A DNA stretch of 64,000 bases. Origin: Pieris napi. Lineage: Eukaryota; Arthropoda; Insecta; Lepidoptera; Pieridae. Made by a program: the position numbers and the translations under genes. Below the pieces are notes generated by a model. That model saw only the letters and a program-made list of their open reading frames with translations, made no database searches and had not been told where the DNA came from. The DNA lies in contig NC_062253.1 in the NCBI RefSeq assembly GCF_905475465.1, positions 8,432,001 to 8,496,000 on the forward strand, read 5' to 3'. Shown piece by piece: positions 47,847-59,079 of this stretch. Position 1 is the stretch's first letter. Every line of letters begins with the position of its first letter.

Positions 47847-48360
47847 GCCACAGCGTACCAACGATATATACAACGGAAGAAATTCTGCTATTAGGATCTA
47901 TTATTCTGTTATTAGGATTTTAATCAACTAGCGCCTAGCGGCCTGTCTCGCAATGCTGGATATGATTTGTATTTAAGATAAAGATACAGCTGGGTCCAGT
48001 AGCAGTTTAGTTTTTTCGTTACAAACAAAATAAAATTATTTTCTTTATAAAATTATTATAATATAATTTCTAAACGAGACAAGGTTTTCCAGCGCTATCT
48101 AAAATCTCGTTGTGTAGTCAAAAGCGAGATAAAATTTTCATAGGATTGACCCAGTTTCGCAACAGATAATCTTTGCAAATAAAAGTGAACGAATTTAAAG
48201 AATGGCGAAAAATGCCATGTAATTGTGACATTTCAAAATGTGGTCCATCAAAAGACGATTAGATGAAATGAGCATGACACTCGTGCATTACCGTTGTTTC
48301 TTTATGCAATATTTTTAAACGTTCAACTTAGATGTCAAATACAAACTAGAAGAACTAAAC

Positions 48361-48481
48361 TTAAAGGCCGGCAACGCACTCGCGAGCCCTCTGGCATTGA
48401 GAGTGTCCATGGGCGGCGGTATCACTCAACATCAGGTGCGCCTCTTGCCCGTTTGCCCCCGGTTCTATAAAAAAAAAAAAC
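48361..48481 (+). repeat. GGCCGGCAACGCAC-family repeat with A tail
   Basis: AAAGGCCGGCAACGCACTCG through GTTCTATAAAAAAAAAAAA. The A run at 48469-48481 is the best view of the family's 3' end. Confidence 0.7.
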
Positions 48482-48599
48482 AAAATTCACCGCCAACTAT
48501 GATTCCCGTGTGTCAACATCTAATACACAAGCCAGACAGAGTCAGACATATCTTTTTTAGTGCCTCTATCCTTGATTGTCTTATCTCTCTCTCTCATGA

Positions 48600-49510
48600 C
48601 AACCATGGTTGAGTACTGTTTAGCTGGGCTCCGATTTACAAAACTCATACAGATAGATTAGAATCTATACAAAGACGGATTGTTAGAGCTTTATGCTCAA
48701 AGTATGGTCATAGACGCAAAATAAATCAATATGACCAGCGTCTTGCCCACTTCCAGATGAAAGGAGAAGATGGATGAGCGACCTGTGCACTTTACATAAA
48801 ATTGCAAATGGCTCAATTGACAGCTATCTCTTGGATAAACTTGAAATCAAGGTTCTATACCCACAACTATTTATGATACCCACAAGTAACAACAATGTAT
48901 CACAGAATGGTCCGCTCGCTAGAATGTGCCAGTATTATTGTTCTGTGTGTTCTCATGTTGATATTTTTGCGTGAAGACTTGCAACCTGAATAACTGATTT
49001 TTTTGTCATTAAATGTAATAATATATAATATATGTACATATTATATATCTACTGTACGTAACTGTTAATACTTAGAAAACCAGCAGCAAGATTCCACTAA
49101 AATGCTGTGTACAGATTTACAAATGTTGTTTAGTGTGTAATAACCGATTAGTGTGTAAATACCCACACACACCCTCCTAACACTCACTCACACACGCGTA
49201 CATACCCTCTCCCACTATCACACACACATTTACATACACACACCCTCACATACACCCATACAACTTTATTTCTACTAACTTCTAACGAGTTGACTGTTTT
49301 GATTTTCTTTTCTTATTTAAAACGTTAAATTTGTGCCTACCCATATATTTATGTCCTTTTTTTTACCACTCAATATGACTTTGCTGTGGAATGGAAGCCT
49401 GTTTATCCATATCACAGGTTCTTACCTAGTCTAGAAACCAGTCTCCCAATACCTCCTCAACTGTAATCTTATTATTTGTTGTAAATGTTAAATGGGAGAA
49501 AAAAAATATA
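48600..49510 (+). pseudogene. LINE reverse transcriptase C-terminal remnant plus CA-rich 3' UTR
   Basis: Readings around 48655-48700 give RIQSIQRRIVRALCSKYGHR. The 66-codon frame at 48774-48974 continues with MSDLCTLHKIANGSID and a PLARMCQYY-like end. These are typical jockey/CR1-type C-terminal motifs. Stops and a frameshift near 48770 show it is dead. CA-rich 49150-49265 and an A-rich end near 49500 form the 3' UTR. Confidence 0.65.
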
Positions 49511-49514
49511 ATTA

Positions 49515-50460
49515 TTACTGCTTGCCAACATTTAGAAGAAATGCTTTACACATTTAAAAATGCATTGTCAAAGCAATGCCGGATTCCGTGTTTATCATTT
49601 CCGTAAAATAACAGGTACAAGCTCCGTAACCAAGCATTCACTTGATCCTTATCATTCAATTAATCGATATCGACTTATCGGTCATCAAATTATTAAACGA
49701 GGCTTGACCATGCCCCGGAAACAGTTCGACTTGCCGTCAAATCAGTGTCATACGATTACATAAGCTGTGACGTAATCGTAACGAGTTCAGCGAAAGTTAC
49801 CACACCAATTTCACTCACCTATCTTTCTCTTTATTCGCTCCCTTTCACCCACATACGCTTTTCGTGATGACATCTCTTTTATTTCAGAATCGTTTGTCTC
49901 TATCGATCGTGTTGTTTGTGGATATATCTATCTCTTGTAGCATCTTCACGCTTGGCTTGTTCCATTTTTCTGTGCGTGCGTTGGAGGCGTCACATGACGT
50001 AATCAATTGTTTCTCGCCTTTTAGGCTTAAGCCTTGAGAAAAATGATTGATTGGGACAATTTAACGCTAATTAAATAAGCTTCTATTACAATATGTTTAG
50101 CTTAGCATTTTCATAATCGCAACTTCCTTATGATGACTAAGATTTGATGTTTTGTTTCGAAGCTTTCAAGTTTTTCTATACTATTCTTTAATGTTTTAGA
50201 CTCACCGATATCCAGATTAAGAATTCTGATAAACGAGCTATGGATATCCATAGTTGCTCCCCGCACACTTCGATATTGATTTTTTTTAAATATTTAAATT
50301 ATTTTTTTGTTTATGTGCCTTTGATCTACCCACATTAAAAATTATTTATTTTTTCTTGTACCAATGTCAGTATATTATTATATATATATATATATATATG
50401 ATTGTGATTGATTTTGTCTCGCGTAGATAAATTACAATTTCAGGATACTATTATTTTCTG
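49515..50460. other. No gene seen
   Basis: Unique, with a 67-codon frame (49560-49763) lacking any recognisable feature. Confidence 0.45.
50376..50400. repeat. AT dinucleotide microsatellite
   Basis: Uninterrupted alternating AT of roughly 24 bases. Confidence 0.85.
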
Positions 50461-50467
50461 GAACAAC

Positions 50468-50555
50468 GCAATCTGCAAACGGGCTCATCTATTGTTAACT
50501 GACGGACACTCTCAAATCCAGAGGGCTCGCGTTTGCGTTGCCGGCCTTTTATAAT
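50468..50555 (-). repeat. GGCCGGCAACGCAC-family repeat
   Basis: AACGGGCTCATCTATTGTTA and CGTTGCCGGCCTTTTATAA are present. Confidence 0.55.
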
Positions 50556-50689
50556 AACAAGAACTCAAATATTTCCGATTTCAATTTAAGACAATTCAAT
50601 CTCGTAGCCTCAGTATTCGAATGCTACCTGCTGCAAAATACTTTCAATCTTAATACCTCCCCCTTCCAAGCTACTTGCAATAATAAAAA

Positions 50690-50983
50690 ATAAATCAGTG
50701 GCGCTACAACCTTTTTAGGTCTTGGCTTCAGATTTCTGAATCTGTTTCATGTTCATTTTTAAATCTAATAGGCAAGAAGTTGATCAGCCTCCAGTGCCTG
50801 ACACACGCCGTCGACTTTTTGGGCCTAAGACATGTCGGTTTCCTCACGATGTTTTCCTTCACCGTTCGAGCAAATGTTAAATGCGCACATAGAAAGAAAG
50901 TCCATTGATGCACAGCTGGGGTCCGAACCTACGACCTCAGGTATGAGAGTCGCACGCTGAAGCCACTAGGCCAACACTGCTCT
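50690..50983 (-). mobile_element. SINE-1, full length
   Basis: On the minus strand it runs from GAGCAGTGTTGGCCTAGTGG to TAGCGCCACTGATTTA and closely resembles the 18702 copy. The 61-codon frame here is SINE sequence. Confidence 0.8.
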
Positions 50984-51449
50984 GCGTACGTTAATCATAC
51001 ATACATACTTGCTATATAGGTACTATAAAATACTTATGTGAATACTCTTCTCTCATATAATGATAGATGCGTCAAAATCCAAAGGATGCCAGTGATAAAT
51101 TTCTTAACCGCACCGAATAGCCATTTGCACAAGTTTCGGGCGATCGGTGCCAAGCCAGTGTTGCTCAAGGTTGGCAGTAGAAAGTAAACCCGCGAACATT
51201 CCACTTACAGCCTACGACGAGCTTTCGTCCCGCAAGGCTATCCGCTGCTGTCTAGGGCTGCCTCTAGCTTGCCCTTTTAACTCGGTGACTTTAAACGGTA
51301 GTCAACAATGGACAAATCAAAGATACCTTGAACGAGGGAATATACTTTGAGATTTCTCATTTGTACTAGCTTTAAAAGGAAATGAAATGCCATAGAAGGG
51401 TTGTATACATAATTATAACTCGTACTACTAGCGAAGATTGATGTGGAGA

Positions 51450-51592
51450 TCAAAAGTCAGAAGTCAAAATCATTTATTCATATAGGCAACACAATGTACA
51501 CTTATGAACGTCAAAAAAGAAATATACATTAAATTTACTGCCAGTTCTTAAATCAAGAGCGTAGAACGGACGAGAAGAACTGGCAATAAATA
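51450..51592 (-). mobile_element. Non-LTR 3' tail, same family
   Basis: AGTCAAAATCATTTATTCAT, TGAACGTCAAAAAAGAAAT and GAAGAACTGGCAATAAAT match the 43058 copy. It lies about 150 bases before another LINE fragment on the same strand. Confidence 0.6.
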
Positions 51593-51734
51593 GGTTTCAC
51601 AACGACCTTACTCTCCAGACTCACCCTTTCTCCAGATAATTCTTCTGCTATCCAGAAAGTCATATACCTACAACCACCTCGAGTGATAATCGCTGAAAGC
51701 ATGATATACCCTGTTGAGTCGAGGTATGGAGTTG

Positions 51735-51995
51735 ACGCTTGTAAGAATTTGATTTTACTCTTCTTCTTCTTCTTGTAGTGCCTCTCCACTACTGGAGGTT
51801 GGCGGTCAGCTTGTCATACTTCTTCTTATTCTTCGCCAAGCGCATCAACTGTTCTACGCTGGCCACTCCCGTCCATTCTCTGATATTGCGGAGCCACGAC
51901 TTCCTCCCTCTGCCAGCGCGTCTTTTCCCCTCGACCTTGCCCATCATGATGACTTGAAGAAGTCGGTACCGTCGTGTCGAAGCACATGTCCCAAG
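51735..51995 (-). pseudogene. LINE (RTE-like) C-terminal remnant
   Basis: Minus-strand translation gives MMGKVEGKRRAGRGRKSWLR, then NIREWTGVASVEQLMRLAK, ending in a TANLQYWRGTT-like tail encoded near 51780. This is a frequent endonuclease-reverse-transcriptase C-terminus in moths. The 5' part is missing. Confidence 0.65.
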
Positions 51996-52492
51996 TAACT
52001 TATCTATTTACTTATATATTTTACTCTAGGAACTGATACATCTGATCAAAAATAAACTTTTTTTGTCTTCATATATTAAGGATACTACTGGCCTGGCGAA
52101 GACAGCCTACGGTCGGAAACTTTTTAAAATTATTAGTAAATAAAGATTCAATTAAACATTCTAAGAGTGAATTTTTAATAGTATTTGAATTTGATTCTTT
52201 ATTAATTTACAGACATACAAAAAACCCTCTCATATATACATTTGAAATTAGATATTCATACAATGCCATATATGTTCTAGTTGCTGTTCCAAAAGCCACC
52301 TCCACAAATTAAAAGTCAGATACCAAGTGGACAGGTTGACCAAAGCCCTCTGTAATGTCTAATAGCGATACCAAAAGCGATCCCAAAAATGAGTTGCTGT
52401 TCCGCTTAAAGATACACCGAACTATAGGAAGTTAAAAGCGCGCAATTGTATTGTCAGCTTTGTTTAATTTTAAATTAAGACTCAATTGCAAA

Positions 52493-52696
52493 GAGCAGTG
52501 TTGACCTAGTGGCTTCAGCGTGGGACTCTCACCTGTGGGGTTGAATGTTCCCCGGCTGTGCACCAATGGACTTTCTATTGCATTTAACATTCGCTCGAAC
52601 GGTGAAGGAAAACATCGTGAGACCGGCTTGCCTTAGACCTCAAAAGTCGTCGGCGTGTCACTGGAGAGTGATCCACTACTTGCATATTAGATTTAT
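52493..52696 (+). mobile_element. SINE-1 with several deletions
   Basis: Head GAGCAGTGTTGACCTAGTGG is present. The B box is damaged (GAATGTTCCCC). The body is shortened and it ends at TTGCATATTAGATTTA. Confidence 0.65.
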
Positions 52697-52699
52697 TAG

Positions 52700-53320
52700 A
52701 CTCAATTATTGATAAAATCATAGACAAAGCTATTATTATTTGAAACGTGATAACCCTACTTGCATCTATCCTTATCTCAACTATTCACCTTTAAATTCTC
52801 GTTTAGTTCTCGAAATACTTGAACACAATACCTACCTTGATTGCAGGTTACAAGCTGTAGTTATGAAAACAGCGTGTGACAATTTTTCTGTTTAGAGTTA
52901 TTATTAGATTATGCTAGATGCTCGGTGTGGCGTTTGAAGCACCGGTTTATACAGCGGCTTTTTTTAATGTAAAAAACTAAACTTACTTATTAAATCATCT
53001 TAAATTTAATGTGTATAAAAATGTTACTATGGCCAAAAAAGAAGAAACTGAAGCAGTTATTTATGGCACAAAACCTACAAAAAGACATTTATTTAATATA
53101 ATAATAAACTCCTATAAATATAACTGTTATTTAATACTTTTTTGTGCATTCTGTAGTATATAGTTACATATTTCATTCAAAATGAATTTATAATGGCATA
53201 TTTCAATGCGTCAGTTATATGTGTATTAACACTATGGCGACGAATCACGAGTCACGACTCGGCGTTTAGATTTTTCATGAGACGTTTTAGCCAATAAAAA
53301 TCCATCTTACAAAAAACAAA
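52700..53320. other. No gene seen
   Basis: AT-rich and unique within the window. Confidence 0.45.
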
Positions 53321-53323
53321 GAC

Positions 53324-53549
53324 CAGCCTTGCGATTCTGTAATTCACTTTTCGAACTCTCACAGCGGTTTTTACAGTGGTGAAGCAGTCAGTCCACGATT
53401 TGGCATTCCGATAAGGAGGGAGCTTGCAGTTTATTGTTTATCAGAATACCAAATCGTGAAGTGACTGCTTCACGACCGATTTGTGCGCGACCGCCGCTGC
53501 GGAAACCGCTGTGAGAGGTCGAAAAGTGAGTTACAGAATCGCAAGGCAG
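53324..53549. mobile_element. Palindromic MITE, family CAGCCTTGCGATTCTG, full-size copy
   Basis: The terminal arms CAGCCTTGCGATTCTGTAA and its inverse enclose a second inverted pair (CCAAATCGTGAAGTGACTGC and relatives). The whole 226 bases is therefore a nested palindrome. The two small antiparallel open frames across it are by-products of the palindrome. Confidence 0.75.
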
Positions 53550-53554
53550 GCTGC

Positions 53555-55105
53555 ATACACAAATCATTAGACTATATTTCAGAACCACTGTCGGAGCAAC
53601 GCTTGAACATACACAAAAAATACCCGTTGAACCTCCTTCCTTTTCCTTCCTCATCCTCCATCAGTATTTTTTGAAGTCGTATAAAAATGGTTACAACAGT
53701 ATTCGGGTAATAAAACACATATTTACCTTGCTAAATGGTATATCGCATTATAAGAATATGTTATTGATACTAAATTAATGACACCATCTAGGAACGATAA
53801 CTTACCCACAGTACAGCGTCACATCCTTTAAGAGCTGGCTTAATGGAGATTTACCTTCCTAGGAAAACTGTGTCAAAGTCGGTACATCCGTTTAAGAGGT
53901 TATAATTATAATGTGTAAATATTAGTTCAAAGAAAGTACTAAATGTTTTGTTGATGAACTTCGTGTGTTTGAACCCCGGCTATGCAAGAATTATATTATA
54001 TTTATAAAACTATCATTAACATCATTACAGAAGAGAATTTTTAATAAAAACTAGGAATAGAAGGTTAAATTTTCCAATTGGTTATGACGTGATACTTACG
54101 ATATTTAATACATATCAATAACTTGTCTCTGAGTCTGAGTAAGCTAAGAAATACTGTTTTATTGTGTTTTTTTTATTATTATTATTACTCTTTAATGTAT
54201 AATATTCTACTACTACGGTTTCGATATTTGTAAATATGTGAGGATATATATATGAGACAATATACATGTTTATACTAACTTTTTTAGTATAGTAGTTTTA
54301 TTTTAAGAGTACATTGTCTTCACATATAATTATTTTACTAATGTAAACATAATGGAGTTTCTTGCCCATTCTTCTCCACACGAAACTACCTTTAGGAAGG
54401 GGCAACTAGAATCTTCTTTGTATTTTGTTTGACGTTAAAAAGTGCCATTTTAGGTGATCTAATTGAAATAAATGATTTGATTGATTGATTGATTGAATAA
54501 ATACAAAAAGAAAATTGCAAAGTAAAAATAATTTAATTTGATTAAAAATCAAACCTAGACACTAATTGTTAGCGTCGTAAAATAATAATTACACTAGGGT
54601 CACCTTAAGGCTTGACTCATTCACAGGTCGGTGTGACCTTTCCTTTTTTACCTCCTAAATCGCCGGAAGTTCCTAATTTGGATTCCTGAACGACCTTTTA
54701 GTAAAGAAAAAAGAAATTGTCTGTGATTCCTTGAAGGCGTTTGTCTTTTTTAAATGCCGGGAATTCTTTCATTTTCCTTAACAGTCGAAATAAGAATACT
54801 ATCATAAGCTATGAATGTTTCACAAATACTTTATATGTTATACCATTTGTTTAATTATATCTAAGAATATGGCTTGTATTCTATAGTATTAATAAAATAA
54901 AACATACAAATGAGGCATAGAGCATTAGGACGCATTGATATTTTTATTAATTATAAAGTTTCCTATGCTTGACACATATACCTAGTCGTTTTAGTTAGTT
55001 AGTTTTTTTTATAAGACAGTCAGTCGTTCAACGTACGTGCAACTGTTATTTGCGCAGATAGAGCATATTTAATTTAATGCACAACCGGACTTTTATTCCA
55101 CATAA
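53555..55105. other. No gene seen
   Basis: AT-rich. Short retroelement-tail-like words (CAAAGTCGGTACATCCGTTT near 53873) and a GATT microsatellite at 54477-54495 are present. Confidence 0.45.
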
Positions 55106-55108
55106 AGA

Positions 55109-55361
55109 AACTAATGGCGCTACGAACTTTCAGGTTTTGGCCTGTCATGTGTTTTTTTTCAGTAGGTGATCAGCCTTCTGTGCCTGACACACGCCGTCGA
55201 CATTTCTACCTCGTCTAAGGCCGGCTTCCTCACGATATTTCCTCCACCAACCACGCGAGTGTTTAGTGAGGATATAGTCAGAGAAAGTTCATTGCACAGC
55301 TAGAGAACGAACCTGCGACATCAGTGAGAGTCGTATGTGAACCACTAGGTCATCACTGGTC
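55109..55361 (-). mobile_element. SINE-1, diverged
   Basis: On the minus strand: head ACTAGTGGTTC-like region, GCACACAGAAGG-type body, GTCGACGGCGTGTGTCAGGC, and end GTTCGTAGCGCCATTAG. Confidence 0.55.
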
Positions 55362-55914
55362 AAATACAATAATATTTATTTGCAATCAAAGATGTCAAAC
55401 TGCAAAATAAATTAATATATCTCCTGTGTATATACTGAATAATTAAGTAACTACATTATTCACGTATATAAAATAATATTTACAATGAACTTTCATAAGT
55501 TGTTTCCTAATTTCCCGTAACCTATGCAAAGGGTAAAGGTACTAAAATAAAGATTAATATTCTATTACCATCATATCGTGAGCAGTATGACAGCTTGTGT
55601 AGCTTCCAATTCATATTACAAAATATTGAGTTTTAATATTTAATTAACATAGTAACTTATAATATTTATTTATAAACATAAACTAATAATAATAAAATAA
55701 TATACATTGAAATAAATAACGAAACTTAAAAATGAGAATTTAGAAATAAAAATTGATTAAATTAAATGGAATATGATGCAAAATGATGATATTGAATGCG
55801 TAAAAAATGGAAATAAACAAGAACAAAATAAAATAAAATTACGTAAAGTCTAAGAAACGGACAATTTAATAGTGGTCAGACAAAATTTGCTTATGCCTAA
55901 ACCTGAACCCTTTT

Positions 55915-56030
55915 TTCTCAGTGCTCTTGCTTGTGCTCTTTATGCTTTTGCTTGTGCTCCTGCTTCTTCTTGTGTTGTGCTCCTGCTTTTGCTTGTGTTG
56001 TGCTCCTGCTGATGCCTGTGTGTTTATTTT
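55915..56030 (+). repeat. Degenerate TGCTCCTGCTTTTGCTTGTG-type tandem repeat in the retroelement leader
   Basis: Imperfect units built from TGCTY/TGTGCTC hexamer-like words run through this stretch. One strand is strongly biased to C/T/G with almost no A. It lies about 170 bases upstream of the ORF start and is probably part of the element's 5' UTR, although this could not be confirmed without a second copy. Confidence 0.6.
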
Positions 56031-56197
56031 ATTTTCATCCTGTGACGAAACGACGAGTTACCAAAACCAGCAGCCTTAATTTTAATTTTTGATCTTGTCC
56101 TATTTTTTGTTATGTGTCCTTTTTAAGTTACTTTTTTGTGTTTTTAAATTTGTTTTAAGTTATTGTTTTTTTTATGTTAGTTTATTAACTGTTGTGA

Positions 56198-59062
56198 ATG
56201 CAGGCCGTGACCCTATCTTGTGATGGCACGTCGTTCGCGTCCCATACATGTACATTTTGCAACAAGTCTTTCAAATCTTTGAAAGGCCTCAAAATACACA
56301 TTTCTAAAATACACAGGAACTGTATTAGCCAAACCAGTTCACCTTCAGAAATCCATCCCATTATTCCGAGTGCGCCTACTTTTGCAGCCAACGCTCCAAC
56401 TCCTTTTCATACATTACTTAGCCATTTGAAAAATAGTATACCCATTATTAAAAGAATCCCTCGCGGAGCACGAATAACTGTTGCTACACATTTGTCAAAA
56501 TTAATCCAGAAATGTTATATAAGCAATTGTACTCAAGACTGGCAGAACTTATTTTTATTTTCATACAGTACACTACACATAATAAAAACTGATGAACCGA
56601 ATTTATCCCTGACACAAAAGATAAAGAATAACTGTGCTGTAAGTTCCTCACCTTCTCCCGCACCTCAAATTAAACATGATGCCCCTTTTAATCGCAAAAA
56701 ACTCATCGAGAACAAAATTTGTGACGGAGATCTTAAAGGTGCCGCTCGTCTTTTGTTCTCCAATGACGTGCTATCACCAGATACGCCTGACACCCTTGAG
56801 GCATTACGGACAAAACATCCCCCAGCTCCAGTAAACCCATATTTTCTCGACCCACCAACAGCAGGGCAAGCATGCCTTCAAATTCGAAACAAAGATGTAA
56901 CTGATGCAATTTTATCTTTTAAACCAGGTTCGGCAGCAGGATTGGATGGAATCTCACCCCAACATTTGAAAGATTTAACATCGCATTCTGTGGGTGATGC
57001 AGGCGAGCAACTTATTGACTCGATCACAAAATTAATAAATTTTATGTTTTCCGGGGATGTCAATACAGAAATTGTTCCCATTCTTTTCGGCGCGAACCTC
57101 ATTGCCCTCACCAAAAAGGACGGAGGGGTGAGACCAATTGCTGTTGGTTCAACACTAAGACGTCTGGCTTCCAAAATTGCTGTTCGACATATTTTACCAA
57201 AATTAAATTCAGAATTTGAACCTGTACAGTTAGGCTTCGGTGTGAAAGGAGGGTGTGAGGCAGCCGTCCATGCCCTACGCTCTTTCCTAAGTCACGGACA
57301 GCCAGACGTGTTGCTCAAAATTGATGTGAAAAATGCATTTAATTCGGTAAATAGGGATACCCTGCTGACTGAAATAAAACAACATATACCGGAAATATAC
57401 AATTATCTTCTTCTCAGTTACGCTGATCCAACTAAATTGTTATATCGTTCTAATGAACTTTCCTCGGAAGTAGGTTGTCAACAGGGTGATCCCCTTGGGC
57501 CTGCAATTTTTAGTTTGGCTATAAATCCCATAATCAAAAATTTAAATTCTAATTTCAATGTTTGGTATTTGGACGACGGAACCCTAGGAGGTGATGTGGA
57601 TACTGTGTTTTCGGACCTTCTTTTAATCAAAAATAAATTTGAAGCCATTGGTTTGGAGCTTAATTTTAACAAATGCGAACTTTTCATAAATAACTGCGAC
57701 TTAAATTTAAATGATGTAAAAAAAAAAATTCAAATTTTGGCTCCAAATATTAAAATAGTTAACAGGAATTCCCTTTACCTTTTAGGTTCTCCAATTTTTA
57801 ATGAATCTATTTCTGATTATATTCATACTTCAATTACTAAATTTCAAAATTCTGCTGACCGTCTCCTTGAAATTAGTCCACATTATGCACTTTGCATCTT
57901 AAAATTTTGTCTTTTCCTCCCAAAATTTACGTATGTGCTCCGTTGCTGCTCCTTTTGGAATCACCCAGATATTTTAACACCATTAGACGACTTAATCAAA
58001 ATTAGCTTAGAATCACTTCTTAATATGCAGCTGAACGAGCAATCTTGGACCCAAGCTTCCCTACCCATCCGTTATGGTGGTTTAGGGATTCGCAAAATTT
58101 CCAGTGTCGCTTTACCAGCCTTTCTATCTTCTGTCCATAGTTCAGCAAATCTCATAAGTAAAATTTTAAGGGCATCCCCTTCAAACTTTGAGATTGCTGG
58201 CTTGGAAGAAGCTAGAAACGCTTTCTTGATTGCATGCCCAGGTCAAAATTTTCCATTATCTCTAAATTCACAGAGGAGCTGGGATGACATACACTGCAAG
58301 TTGACTTTTGACGATCTTTTGAGTCGTAGTACAGGTTCGGCGCGTGCTAGGCTTTTGGCCGTGGGTACGCATGAGGCCGGCTACTGGCTTCACGCTTACC
58401 CATCGTCAAATACAGGAACTTTTCTTGAGCCTGACACGCTTCGAATCGCAACCTGTCTACGGCTTGGGGTTCCGGTCTGCGCTCCTCATATATGTCCCTG
58501 TGGCAGTGATGTCGACAAGTTAGGACATCACGGCCTGTCATGCCAAAAAAGTGCAGGCCGCTTCTCGAGACATGCCGCACTTAACGATATCATACGCCGT
58601 TCCCTTGCCACCGTCAACGTGCCAAGTCTTCTTGAGCCAAGTGGTATTGCAAGAGACGATGGCAAGAGACCGGACGGTATGAGTTTGATTCCATGGAAGA
58701 TGGGTCGGGTACTGGTATGGGATGCAACCTGTTCAGACACGCTGGCCCCTTCCCATCTACATGGAACCAACTACAGAGCTGGTGCGGCTTGTGAAGCGGC
58801 TGAAAAAAATAAAGCATGCAAATACAGGGGTCTGGGCTCTGAATATGATTTTGTCCCATTCGGTGTCGAGACCCTTGGTCCGTGGGGTCCTAGCGCTTTA
58901 AGGCTTTTTAAAGAAATTTCAAAAAGGTTAGTCGACATCACAGGAGACCGAAGATCTGGCAGCTACCTCGGACAAAGAATTAGTCTAGCAATTCAAAGGG
59001 GGAACGCTGCCAGTATCTTCGGAACCTTGCCTAAAGGGACTCCTTTTAATGATATATTTTAG
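56198..59062 (+). CDS. Single-ORF retrotransposon protein: C2H2 finger, reverse transcriptase, CCHC knuckle, restriction-like endonuclease
   Basis: The protein has 954 residues with no internal stop or frameshift. An in-frame TGA (56195-56197) directly precedes the ATG, so the start cannot lie further upstream. A C2H2 finger sits at C18-C21-H34-H39 and probably binds DNA. Reverse transcriptase spans about 225-560: fingers motif KKDGGVRP near 306-313, catalytic D376 in IDVKNAFNSV, QQGDPLGP near 428-435, and the active site YLDDG at 457-461 with D459 and D460. A thumb/linker follows. Near the C-terminus are a CxC...H...C knuckle (C766, C768, H777, C782) and a nuclease-like region with RPDG (D826) and VWDAT (D842). 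Proteins of this architecture nick DNA and prime cDNA synthesis on the nicked strand; that role is inferred from the family. The YLDD box is unusual, since most non-LTR enzymes have F/YADD. I cannot assign the exact clade. Confidence 0.88.
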   Translation: MQAVTLSCDGTSFASHTCTFCNKSFKSLKGLKIHISKIHRNCISQTSSPSEIHPIIPSAPTFAANAPTPFHTLLSHLKNSIPIIKRIPRGARITVATHLSKLIQKCYISNCTQDWQNLFLFSYSTLHIIKTDEPNLSLTQKIKNNCAVSSSPSPAPQIKHDAPFNRKKLIENKICDGDLKGAARLLFSNDVLSPDTPDTLEALRTKHPPAPVNPYFLDPPTAGQACLQIRNKDVTDAILSFKPGSAAGLDGISPQHLKDLTSHSVGDAGEQLIDSITKLINFMFSGDVNTEIVPILFGANLIALTKKDGGVRPIAVGSTLRRLASKIAVRHILPKLNSEFEPVQLGFGVKGGCEAAVHALRSFLSHGQPDVLLKIDVKNAFNSVNRDTLLTEIKQHIPEIYNYLLLSYADPTKLLYRSNELSSEVGCQQGDPLGPAIFSLAINPIIKNLNSNFNVWYLDDGTLGGDVDTVFSDLLLIKNKFEAIGLELNFNKCELFINNCDLNLNDVKKKIQILAPNIKIVNRNSLYLLGSPIFNESISDYIHTSITKFQNSADRLLEISPHYALCILKFCLFLPKFTYVLRCCSFWNHPDILTPLDDLIKISLESLLNMQLNEQSWTQASLPIRYGGLGIRKISSVALPAFLSSVHSSANLISKILRASPSNFEIAGLEEARNAFLIACPGQNFPLSLNSQRSWDDIHCKLTFDDLLSRSTGSARARLLAVGTHEAGYWLHAYPSSNTGTFLEPDTLRIATCLRLGVPVCAPHICPCGSDVDKLGHHGLSCQKSAGRFSRHAALNDIIRRSLATVNVPSLLEPSGIARDDGKRPDGMSLIPWKMGRVLVWDATCSDTLAPSHLHGTNYRAGAACEAAEKNKACKYRGLGSEYDFVPFGVETLGPWGPSALRLFKEISKRLVDITGDRRSGSYLGQRISLAIQRGNAASIFGTLPKGTPFNDIF

Positions 59063-59079
59063 TTTATGTTAAGTTTTAA

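Larger units (their letters stand above)
55915..59078 (+). mobile_element. Intact non-LTR retrotransposon with restriction-like endonuclease (R2/NeSL/Hero-like organisation)
   Basis: The unit has a repetitive pyrimidine-rich leader (55915-56030), a T-rich leader up to 56197, one long open frame (56198-59062) and a short 3' UTR. The last ~80 bases of the frame plus the first ~16 bases of 3' UTR recur at 23496-23576 (+) and, inverted, at 1020-1095. This marks the element's 3' end as a dispersed repeat. No LTRs were seen. The 5' limit is uncertain, because no second 5' end is available for comparison. The 3' limit is also uncertain: the 3' UTR after about 59078 no longer matches the 23.5-kb copy. 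No target-site duplication could be identified. Confidence 0.8.

Noticed and set aside
56878..58859. Several minus-strand frames of 69-98 codons across the retroelement
   Set aside because: They are antisense shadows of the 954-codon frame.
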